The position numbers were made by a program, and so were the translations under genes. A stretch of 64,000 bases of DNA from Methylocapsa aurea (GTDB lineage Bacteria > Pseudomonadota > Alphaproteobacteria > Rhizobiales > Beijerinckiaceae). The DNA is taken from NCBI RefSeq assembly GCF_000746085.1, contig NZ_JQKO01000004.1, forward strand, positions 186,001 through 250,000, written 5' to 3'. Shown piece by piece: positions 16,001-22,243 of the stretch. The stretch's first letter is position 1. Every line of letters begins with the position of its first letter. The notes beneath the pieces were generated by a model that saw only the letters and a list, made by a program, of their open reading frames with translations, did not search any database and was not told the DNA's origin.

Positions 16001-18097
16001 CGCGGCGAGCGCCAGCGAATCGGTCAGCAAGGGAGCAAGATCGGCCTCCGGCAGGCGCACCGCCAGCATCGCGCCGCGCGGCATCTCCTGCATCAGCCGG
16101 CCTCGGGCGGCGATCAACGCCAACGCGTCCTCATGCGAGAAAACGCCGGCCACGCAGGCAGCGACAAATTCGCCCACGCTGTGGCCGATCATCATCTGTG
16201 GCTCGACGCCCCAACCGCGCCAGAGCTGGGCCAAGGCATAGCTCACGGCGAACAAAGCAGGCTGGGCGATTTCCGTCGCCTGCAGCGCTTCGGCGGAAAA
16301 CCGCGCCGGCTCATCGCCGTAAAGAAGGGCGCAGAGATCATGGCCGATTGCCGGTTTCAGGATCTCGGCGCTGCGCCGCATGCTGGAGCGGAATGCGGCC
16401 TCGGCGCGATAGAGATCGCTCCCCATGCCTGGATATTGCGCGCCCTGCCCGGGGAACATGAAGGCGATCGGTGGCGGAGCCGCGCTCGGCCGCCCGGAGA
16501 CGAGGCCGCGACCGGCTTCCAGCGCCGCCGCGGCGGCCTGCCGCGCCGACGCGTCGCCGTCCCGACAAATGACCGCGCAGCGATGGGCGAAAGCGCGCCG
16601 CCCGACCTGCTGGGTATAGGCGACGTCGGCCAGCGGCAGTTCAGGATGCTCGGCAATATGGCGACCCAGGGTCTGACGCGCCGCCTCGAGCGCCGCTTCG
16701 CTGCGCGCCGAAGCGACGATAATCTGAACCGACCTCAGCGGCGCCTCGGACTGAACCGGCGGCGCCTCCTCCAGCACGACATGGGCGTTGGTTCCGCCGA
16801 CCCCGAAGGCGCTGACGCCCGCCCGCCGGGGCCATTCACCGCGCGGCCACTCGCGCCAGGCGGCGTTCACATAAAAGGGGCTGTCCTCGAAGGCAATATG
16901 CGGATTTGGCGTCTCAAAAAACAGCGTGGCCGGAAGCTGCGCCTGCTTCAGCGCCAGCGCGGTCTTGATCAGGCCGGTGACCCCCGCGGCCGCGTCGAGA
17001 TGGCCGACATTCGGCTTGACCGAGCCAAGGGCGCAGAAACCGACGGCGTCGGTGCTGCCGCGAAAGGCCTTGGTCAGGCCGGAGACTTCGATCGGATCGC
17101 CGAGCGGCGTTGCGGTGCCGTGGCATTCGACATAGCTGATCGTGCGGGCGTCCACCTCGGCCGCCGCCAGGGCCGCCGCAATGGCGTCGGCCTGGCCATT
17201 GGCGCTCGGAGCGGTGAAGCCCGCGCGCGCGGCGCCGTCATTGTTGAGCCCCGCGCCGCGGATAACCGCATAAATATGGTCGCCGTCGTCGAGCGCATCC
17301 TCCAGCCGCTTCAACAGCACGACCGCGCCGCCATTGCCGAAGACCGTTCCATCCGCCTTGGCGTCGAAGGTGCGGCACCGCCCTTCGGCGGAGGCCAATG
17401 CTCCCTCCTGGGCGAGATAGCCGCGCCGCTGCGGCAGCGTGATCGAGACGCCGCCCGCGAGCGCCATGTCGGATTGGTACAGCATCAGGCTCTGGCAGGC
17501 CTGAGCGACCGCGACGAGGGAGGTGGAGCAGGCCGACTGCAAGGTAATGCTCGGCCCGCGCAAGTCGAGCTTGTAGGACACCCTGGTGGCGAGGAAATCT
17601 TGCAAGGTCCCGAGCAATTCGGGGTAGCCGCCGACCTGATAATTGCTGGTGAAAAGATCCACAGCCGCGCGATCCTGACACACATGGCGCAGGAAATAAG
17701 TGTTCATGCTGCAGCCGGCGAAGACGCCGATGGCGCCGGCATAGGCGGCCGGGTCATAGCCGCCATCCTCCAGCGCCTGCCAGGCGCATTCCAGGAACAG
17801 GCGGTGCTGCGGATCGGTGAGCTCGGCCTCCCGAGCATGCATGCCGAAGAAACCCGCGTCGAACTGCTCCACCCCGTCGAGGATGGCATGCGCGCGGACG
17901 AAATTTGGATCGTTGCGAATGGCCGGCTCGAAGGAATCTTCCAGTTCGGCATCGGTGAAGCGAGAGATCGACTCGACGCCCTCGCGCAGGTTGCGCCACA
18001 AGGCGGCCACATCAGCAGCGCCGGGGAACCGGCCCGCCATGCCAATGATGGCGATGCCGGAGAGCATCGGGGATTGGTCGCGCGCGTCCTCTTTCAT
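10034..18097 (-). CDS. Hybrid PKS/NRPS megasynthase: KS-AT-ACP-aminotransferase-C-A-PCP
   Basis: A 2687-residue protein. Ketosynthase, about 10-440 (active Cys near 189 in QSACSTS; HGTAT; KPNVGHLDAAAG). Acyltransferase, about 540-830 (FPGQGAQYPGMG; GHSVGE near 640; HAFH, the malonyl-type signature). ACP with GFDSL (Ser near 998). Class III PLP aminotransferase of glutamate-semialdehyde mutase type, about 1200-1600 (PLP Lys near 1445 in YGKVVGGG). Condensation domain with intact HHIICDG (near 1755). Adenylation domain, about 2080-2570. PCP with SLGADSI (near 2617). There is no KR, DH or methyltransferase. The layout resembles McyE and the mycosubtilin/iturin first enzymes, which build beta-amino acids. 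The second A domain reads DILQLGVVW at the specificity positions, close to the glycine code. I chose ATG 18097, which gives an ATGA overlap with the upstream stop; an in-frame TTG lies at 18124. Confidence 0.97.
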   Translation of the reverse strand: MKEDARDQSPMLSGIAIIGMAGRFPGAADVAALWRNLREGVESISRFTDAELEDSFEPAIRNDPNFVRAHAILDGVEQFDAGFFGMHAREAELTDPQHRLFLECAWQALEDGGYDPAAYAGAIGVFAGCSMNTYFLRHVCQDRAAVDLFTSNYQVGGYPELLGTLQDFLATRVSYKLDLRGPSITLQSACSTSLVAVAQACQSLMLYQSDMALAGGVSITLPQRRGYLAQEGALASAEGRCRTFDAKADGTVFGNGGAVVLLKRLEDALDDGDHIYAVIRGAGLNNDGAARAGFTAPSANGQADAIAAALAAAEVDARTISYVECHGTATPLGDPIEVSGLTKAFRGSTDAVGFCALGSVKPNVGHLDAAAGVTGLIKTALALKQAQLPATLFFETPNPHIAFEDSPFYVNAAWREWPRGEWPRRAGVSAFGVGGTNAHVVLEEAPPVQSEAPLRSVQIIVASARSEAALEAARQTLGRHIAEHPELPLADVAYTQQVGRRAFAHRCAVICRDGDASARQAAAAALEAGRGLVSGRPSAAPPPIAFMFPGQGAQYPGMGSDLYRAEAAFRSSMRRSAEILKPAIGHDLCALLYGDEPARFSAEALQATEIAQPALFAVSYALAQLWRGWGVEPQMMIGHSVGEFVAACVAGVFSHEDALALIAARGRLMQEMPRGAMLAVRLPEADLAPLLTDSLALAAINGPMLCVAAGPEEAVAALEETLTGRSVMCRRLHTSHAFHTPMMDPAAAALAEQFAKIRFAPPRLRCISSVTGGWLTDAQATSPDYWARHCRAPVRFGDGLATLLRDPATAGRAILLEVGPGITLSTLARQAGAGTSAAAVLASLPDASRPEADDDVMARSAAQLWCSGAAIDWQGLHAGARRLRVPLPTYPFERSRHWIDPPQPVRSDSAALAPVQSGVVELGQLPSSATAKSIDEKSFAETFFTMQSTTATIPPSSAAPAASSGVELQGKIVALLENLSGEPIADVAPETSFLEMGFDSLFLSQVTQQLQRDFKVKLTFRQLLSDLSTIPALAAHLAAHLPPELAPAAPAPALAAPAAAAVPSAPIALTAPARPPALGPAGAGTMEQIIRDQLDTMSRLMAQQLDALRGGAPAPAPAAEQPRAVVPTPAAPAVAAPVTASPPPAEGKSRLEMLAEARNAPTGPMTDFQKEKLAALTERFNARAPGSKRLTSEHRPVLADPRAAAGFRQEWKDLVFPIVSDRAAGSRIYDIDGNAYIDLVNGYGQTAFGHAPAFVVEAVAEQLHRGFAIGPQAAMAGKVAALFSEMTGNERVTFCNTGSEAVMAAMRVARTVTGRSRIATFTGDYHGQFDEVLVKGSLRSGVARSVAAAAGIPSESVENMVVLPYGAPESLEWIRAHADELAGVLVEPVQSRHPDLQPVAFLKELRAITAAAGSALIFDEVVTGFRMHPGGMQALFDIRADLATYGKVVGGGLPVGILAGKAAFMDALDGGVWRYGDDSYPEVAMTFFAGTFVRHPLVLAAVWAVLNHLKSQGPALQEGLTARTAALVGRLNGFLKQRGVDAHIETCGSLFFFSLAGASRFASLFYPHMLERGVYIQDHYPCFLTTAHSDADIAEIAEAFESSIIAMQEADFMPAAPGAAISDAPLTEAQTEIWLAAQLSDEASCAFNESMTLRLRGALDRAALSRAANEVVARHDALRASFHPAGGLMRIAPVLELTIPEFDFAAMPGEAAEAAWSELLAADAAAPFDLAKGPLIRAQLVRRAADDHALVLTAHHIICDGWSFNVIIDELTKLYESARTGAPADLPEPLSFGRYGAEERARQARQGAAVEAFWLPQFAPPPQPLDLPTDRPRRSEKTFRGATLTRMIDAESTQRFRKAAARQGCTLFVALLTAFETLMGRLAGQEEVVVGIPAAGQSLAEGDSLVGHCVNFLPLRGRWEEGTSAAELLAKTRQIVLAAYENQSFTLGTLVRKLDLPHGLGARPLVEVQFNLERLGDKIHLPGLEIEAQSNPKRFVIFDIFFNITEQEGGLRIDCDYSTDLFDAATIERWIGGFHTLMDAIAADSARPISALPLLSEGERARLIDGLNDTTARDLDLRPLHELFAAQAERTPDSIAAVCGETVVSYRELDARANRLAHHLRRIVPEPCGRIALATERSLDMLVALLAILKAGHAYVPLDPHYPAARLRLVLDAAAVSALICDSAETASVAAGLPVVRLDVEAEAIAANPASPPVAATGDAEATCYVIFTSGSTGTPKGVEIAHRSLVNLLWSMARIPGFGAGDVLVAVTTIAFDIAGLELFLPLITGGQVVIASRDEVTGGFGLVTRIEKSQATLVQATPSLWRMLLEAGFRPRPGLKMLCGGEALPRDLADMLLANGGELWNVYGPTETTVWSSIGKVSPGPGPITIGEPVLNTQLYVLDRNFELTAPGVVGQLFIGGDGLARGYFQRPDLDAEAFFDIALADGAPRRLYRTGDLARRLQNGAIEVLGRVDAQVKLRGFRIELEEVESVIRRSAGVAACAAAIASPLGGTPRLVGYVVAEAGKTLVPAELASAAAAQLPDYMVPAAWVVLDRLPLTPNGKLDRKALPAPDAALAVPDRVVTPPRTPVETKLAKIWSDVLQLDDVGVHDNLFSLGADSIHLFRIAAKMMDQGIGLEAKHVMRHPTIAELAQAAEESSAGSALTAALAAAPSLRSFRRSAQAAREPTA

Positions 18098-20073
18098 CGC
18101 GCGGTCGATGCCCGGCGCTGCCAAATCTTCCGCAGCGCCTCGTTCTGACGCAGCTTGCGATCCTGGAAGTTGGACACCGGCGCCGCGCCGCGGTCCGGGT
18201 TGTGGAGGCGCGCCGCCAACGCGCGGATGGTGGTGTGTTCGAATAACGACGTCATCGGCACCTCGTCCTGAAACCGCGCCCGGATCTCCTCGTGCAGCGC
18301 CATCAGGTCGAGCGAGCTGCCGCCAAGATCGAAGAAGTTTGCGTCTAGCCCTACATAACTGACTTTCAGAATCTTCCGCCAGATCGAGGCCAGCTCCGCC
18401 TCGATATCGCTCGCCGCCTGCGCGAGGGGCACAGCGCGTTCGGCTTGGCGGTCGGCCAGAGGTTCGGCTGGGGCTTCAGCCTGAGCTTCGGCGCCGGACC
18501 ACGCCGGCGGAACCGGCAGCGCATCGCGATCGATCTTGCCGTTCGGCTTCAGGGGCAAAGCGTCGAGAATGATGATTTGCGCCGGCGCCATATAATCGGG
18601 CGCCAGCTCGAGCAAGCGCCGCCGCAACGCGGCGGGATCCGGCTTCGCGCCCGCATGCGCCGCAACATAGGCGACGATCTGGCGCTCGCCATCGGCGCGG
18701 GCGCGGACGATTGCCGCCGCATCGGCGACTTCCGGCAGGCGGCGCACCGTCGCCTCCACCTCGTCCAACTCGATCCGCTTGCCATTGATCTTGACCTGCC
18801 GGTCGACGCGGCCGACGAATTCCACCACGCCGTCGGCGCGTTGCCGGACGACATCGCCGGTCCGATACATCAGACAGCCCGGCTTGCCGCTAAATGTATC
18901 GGGCAAGAACTTTTCGGTCGTCAATTCCGGGCGGTTGAGATAGCCGAGCGCGACGCCCTCGCCCGCCGCGAAAAGCTCGCCAAGCTCTCCCAGCGCCGTC
19001 GGCCGAAGCTGGTCGTCGAGCACATGGACCCTTGTATGGAGGATCGGCGGTCCGATCGGCACCGGGGCGTCGGCCGGCGCATCCCTCGGAATTGCGTAGC
19101 AGCAGGTGAAGGTGGTGTTCTCGGTCGGTCCATAGCCGTTCACCAGAAGGCAATCGGGCAGAGCGTCCAACAGCTTGCGCACATGCCTCGGCGAAAGAAT
19201 GTCGCCGCCGGCGATCAACTGGCGCAGCGGGCGCAATATCTCAAGGTGATGATCGACGATCGCGTGAAACAGGCTGGCGGTGAGCCAGGCGGTCGTCACC
19301 TTGTGCCGCGCGATGGCCTCGCCGATCTCGCTAAAGCTCGGATGCGCCGATGCAACAACCGCGATCGACGCGCCATTGAGCAAGGCCGCCCAGATTTCAA
19401 AGGTGGACGCGTCGAAGGCGAGCGGGGCGAGTTGCAGCACCACGTCGCTCGGTCCGAGATCGACGAAATTGTTCCAGGCCAGACGGACGACGCCGCGATG
19501 GGGAACCATCACGCCCTTGGGCCGCCCGGTGGTTCCCGAAGTATACATGACATAGGCGAGATCGTTAGGCCCCACGAACGCGTCGAGCGGCGCGGCGCTC
19601 TCCCGCCCTATCGCGTCGGACTCCGCGTCGAGCAGGATGGTCGGCGCCGCCCAGGGCCTGGACTGGCCCGGCGACGAGAACATTTCCGCGGCGGAAACGA
19701 CGGCCGCCGGCCGGGCGTCTTCCGCGATAAAGGCCAGATGATTGGCGGGATAGCTCGGATCCAGCGGCAAAAACGCCGCGCCCGCCTTCAAGATCCCCAG
19801 CATGGCCAGGATGGCTTCGGGCGAACGATGCAGGAACAGCCCGACAAGATCGCCGGCGCCGATCCCCTTTCCCCTCAAATACCGGGCGATTTGGTTCGAT
19901 TGAAGATCCAGATCGGCATAAGAAACGATCCGCGCGCCGCAAACGATCGCCGGACGCGCGCTGGCTTCAGGGTCCTTCGAAACAATATCAAGAAGAGACC
20001 CATGTATTGTGGCCCTCGGATCGGAGGCCGGGGCGCCCGAAGTTAAATCGTCCTGCCCGAAACGACGCGACAT
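18094..20073 (-). CDS. NRPS loading protein: adenylation-PCP, predicted valine specific
   Basis: A 659-residue protein. The adenylation domain covers about 25-525 (YTSGTTGRPKG at 177-187, NGYGPTENT near 312-320, the late GKIDRDALP motif) and a peptidyl carrier follows with FFDLGGSSL (Ser587). It has no condensation domain, so it fits a starter module. Aligning by eye with GrsA, the pocket residues are Asp221, Ala222, Phe225, Trp263, Ile287, Gly289, Gly313, Thr321 and Phe322; with the invariant lysine this is DAFWIGGTFK, the published valine signature. A tail with many basic residues (QDRKLRQNEALRKIW) may be a docking segment. It is the first gene of the operon and overlaps the megasynthase by 4 bases (ATGA). 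Confidence 0.95.
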   Translation of the reverse strand: MSRRFGQDDLTSGAPASDPRATIHGSLLDIVSKDPEASARPAIVCGARIVSYADLDLQSNQIARYLRGKGIGAGDLVGLFLHRSPEAILAMLGILKAGAAFLPLDPSYPANHLAFIAEDARPAAVVSAAEMFSSPGQSRPWAAPTILLDAESDAIGRESAAPLDAFVGPNDLAYVMYTSGTTGRPKGVMVPHRGVVRLAWNNFVDLGPSDVVLQLAPLAFDASTFEIWAALLNGASIAVVASAHPSFSEIGEAIARHKVTTAWLTASLFHAIVDHHLEILRPLRQLIAGGDILSPRHVRKLLDALPDCLLVNGYGPTENTTFTCCYAIPRDAPADAPVPIGPPILHTRVHVLDDQLRPTALGELGELFAAGEGVALGYLNRPELTTEKFLPDTFSGKPGCLMYRTGDVVRQRADGVVEFVGRVDRQVKINGKRIELDEVEATVRRLPEVADAAAIVRARADGERQIVAYVAAHAGAKPDPAALRRRLLELAPDYMAPAQIIILDALPLKPNGKIDRDALPVPPAWSGAEAQAEAPAEPLADRQAERAVPLAQAASDIEAELASIWRKILKVSYVGLDANFFDLGGSSLDLMALHEEIRARFQDEVPMTSLFEHTTIRALAARLHNPDRGAAPVSNFQDRKLRQNEALRKIWQRRASTAR

Positions 20074-20088
20074 CCGTTGATACCTTGT

Positions 20089-20123
20089 ATTTGCAAGTTA
20101 TTATCTGGGATTTACAAGTGATT
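20089..20123. promoter_or_regulatory. Tandem direct repeats in the leader of the NRPS/PKS operon
   Basis: Two near-identical 14-mers, ATTTGCAAGTTATT (20089-20102) and ATTTACAAGTGATT (20110-20123), differ at two positions and are spaced 21 bp start to start, two helical turns. They lie 16-50 bp upstream of the start codon of the loading gene, where a regulator could bind side by side on one DNA face. No regulator gene is in the block. Confidence 0.5.
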
Positions 20124-21037
20124 GCCCGCCGAGGCAGGCCCGCCATCTTCCTCAAAGCCAATTCCCGGTTTCTCCAGGCATTTTTTGCGCTTGCAACTAG
20201 AACGAAAGCCACCCACTTGGAATTACTCAAAAACACACGCGCATTATGCTCATGCAGAGCGCATTAATCGATAATAACTCAAATATCCATATATAGGGCG
20301 ACTGCCCCCGAAAAAGGCTTTGATAACTGAAAGATAACTGAAACGTAGAAGCGCCAGACCTAATACTCGGCAATCCAGCGTCGCATCACAAGACCCGTTT
20401 GAGCTAGAGTGTCGGTTCGCAGAGGTGAAGGGATTGACCGCCGGACAGCGCCAGGATCTTAATTTTCACCTATAGCGAAACGCTCAGCGGCCCGAAACGC
20501 CCCCAAAACAACGCGGCGCCGCATGCATTTCCAAGCCCCGACAACCTAGCTTTGGGTAACACACTTCCGGTTGTGCCACAATATCTTTGCGACAATTGCG
20601 CCTCCCGCTTCCGGATTCAGAATTAGCGCTGATTTAAGAGAGGCTTCCTTTCTTGACTTCAGTTACGCTAACTATACTTGCTTTCGTCAACACAAAGCCG
20701 ATTGCCTTCCCTGTGAATCAAGGTCTCGACCGAGAGCGCGAAGTTCGGCGAAAAAAGGCCTCCCCCCGCGTTCAACGGCCATTTCACGTCGCTGGAAGAC
20801 AGTTTCTAAAAAAGATGTTCGACTTTTTCGTTCGGAACATGCTCTAATTCCTTGGCTCTGAGCCTGTCCTTTTCGATCGAATGAGTCCATCGGGCGGGAA
20901 GCGCTGGAGAGCGGGCGCAGAAGACTCCCTCGGGCCTATTTCGGCGGGGCCCGCGCCCCAAACTTTGTGTTTCGAGCGATCCTATCTCGGGCTTGCGAGA
21001 AGAGAGAGTCTCGAAGGCGTCGCTTTAAGGAACCGCG
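20124..21037. promoter_or_regulatory. Long AT-richer intergenic region between the NRPS/PKS operon and DUF983
   Basis: About 0.9 kb without a convincing gene. Short open frames exist (for example on the plus strand around 20571-20861), but they have no motif, no good ribosome-binding site and lower GC than the real genes. The region must hold the promoter for the divergent NRPS/PKS operon and a new promoter for the DUF983-SURF1 genes. A copy of the dispersed repeat, with CCTTTTCGATCGAATGAGTC and GGGAAGCGCT, lies at about 20867-20907. The drop in GC is consistent with a join or scar. Confidence 0.5.
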
Positions 21038-21415
21038 ATGACTCCACGTGATGGCGATCGGCTGCGCTCGGCCTTGGCGGCCGGGCTTTTTGGAACCTGT
21101 CCGCGCTGCGGCCGCGGTCATGTTTTCTCTGGTTTCCTCGCCGTAGCGCCGCGCTGCAGCCATTGCGGGCTCGATCTTGGCTTCGCAGACGCGGGCGACG
21201 GCCCCGCGGTCTTCGTCAGCCTCATCGGCGGCTTCGCCGTGCTCGGCGCGGCTTTATGGACGGAACTGCGTTATGAGCCGCCGCTCTGGCTTCATCTCGT
21301 GGTTTTCCTGCCCCTGACCCTGATCGTTTGCCTTGGCCTTTTGCGCCCGCTCAAAGGAATTCTTATCGCCTTGCAATATCGCAACAAGGCTGAACAGGGG
21401 CGGATCGAAGGCTGA
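21038..21415 (+). CDS. DUF983 family protein
   Basis: A 125-residue protein with an N-terminal zinc-ribbon-like part (CPRCGRGHVF then CSHCGLDLG, two CxxC pairs) and two hydrophobic helices in the second half. DUF983 proteins sit beside cytochrome oxidase subunit III and SURF1 genes in most Rhizobiales, and a role in oxidase assembly is presumed from this. It is 2 bp ahead of SURF1, so the two are co-transcribed. In this genome it has been parted from ctaE by the biosynthetic block. Confidence 0.9.
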   Translation: MTPRDGDRLRSALAAGLFGTCPRCGRGHVFSGFLAVAPRCSHCGLDLGFADAGDGPAVFVSLIGGFAVLGAALWTELRYEPPLWLHLVVFLPLTLIVCLGLLRPLKGILIALQYRNKAEQGRIEG

Positions 21416-21417
21416 AG

Positions 21418-22140
21418 ATGCGCCGCCTCGCCTCCTTGTTATGGCCGGCCTTATTCACCTGCGCGGCGATGGCTATCCTCGTCTCCCTAGGCGTCTGGCA
21501 GCTCCAACGGCTCGCCTGGAAAGAGGGCGTGATCGCGCAAATCGAATCTCGCGCCAAGGCGGCGCCGCAGCCTTTGCCGGAGCCGGCGGAATGGCCAAAT
21601 CTGCGCCCCGACTCTTATGAATACCGCCATGTTCATCTGGACGGCCGCTTCGAAAACGACAAGGAGGCGCTGGTTTTCCGCCCCTCGGGCGGCGGCTCTG
21701 GAATCAAAACGCCCGGCTATCTCGTGCTTACGCCGCTGCGGCTTCCCTCGGGCGCTTATGTCATCGTCAATCGCGGCTTCGTTCCGATGGATCGTAAGGA
21801 GCCGCAGGGGCGTCTTGCCGGAAAAATCGAGGGCGAGACCCGCGTCATCGGCCTGATGCGGCAGCCCGAATCCCGCAACGCCTTCACCCCGGCCGACAAC
21901 CCGGCGAGCGGCCAGTATTTCACCCGGGACCCGGCCCTGATCGCGGCCCATTTCGGCTTGACGCAGGCGGCGCCCTTCAGCATCGACGCCGACGCCGAGC
22001 CAGTTCCCGGCGGATGGCCGAAAGGCGGCGCGACCGAGCTTTCCTTCCCGAACAATCATCTGTCCTACGCCTTGACCTGGTTTGGCCTCGCCTTGGCGCT
22101 TCTGGGCGTTTTTGTCGTTTTTGCCTGGCAAAAGCGCTGA
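21418..22140 (+). CDS. SURF1 family cytochrome oxidase assembly protein
   Basis: A 240-residue protein with one N-terminal helix (about 8-28) and one C-terminal helix (about 219-236) around a periplasmic domain, the standard SURF1 topology. The conserved opening LGVWQLQRLAWKEGVI and the closing NHLSYALTWFGLA are typical. SURF1 helps insert haem a into subunit I. The start lies 2 bp after the DUF983 stop. It is the Shy1/SURF1 of the aa3 oxidase whose subunit genes are at the left of the window. Confidence 0.94.
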   Translation: MRRLASLLWPALFTCAAMAILVSLGVWQLQRLAWKEGVIAQIESRAKAAPQPLPEPAEWPNLRPDSYEYRHVHLDGRFENDKEALVFRPSGGGSGIKTPGYLVLTPLRLPSGAYVIVNRGFVPMDRKEPQGRLAGKIEGETRVIGLMRQPESRNAFTPADNPASGQYFTRDPALIAAHFGLTQAAPFSIDADAEPVPGGWPKGGATELSFPNNHLSYALTWFGLALALLGVFVVFAWQKR

Positions 22141-22243
22141 TCCATCGCTTATGGTCTTCGCCGCGTCGGCCTCTCCCCCCGCCCTTCCGGAGGTTCATGC
22201 TAAAGACCCCAATTCATTCACCCTTGGGAGCCAGGGCCTGTCC

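Noticed and set aside
15839-18148. Plus-strand open frame of 769 codons inside the megasynthase
   Set aside because: It is the antisense shadow of a GC-rich PKS gene; the translation is rich in Arg, Gly and Gln, has no domain, and the minus strand codes for clear KS and AT domains.
7128-20073. Reading the block as a siderophore cluster
   Set aside because: No receptor, exporter, MbtH or aryl-acid genes, and the domain order does not match known siderophore lines; a metal-binding product is possible but unsupported.
20571-20861. Plus-strand frame of 96 codons in the gap after the NRPS operon
   Set aside because: No ribosome-binding site, no motif, overlaps other open frames and ends in repeat sequence.
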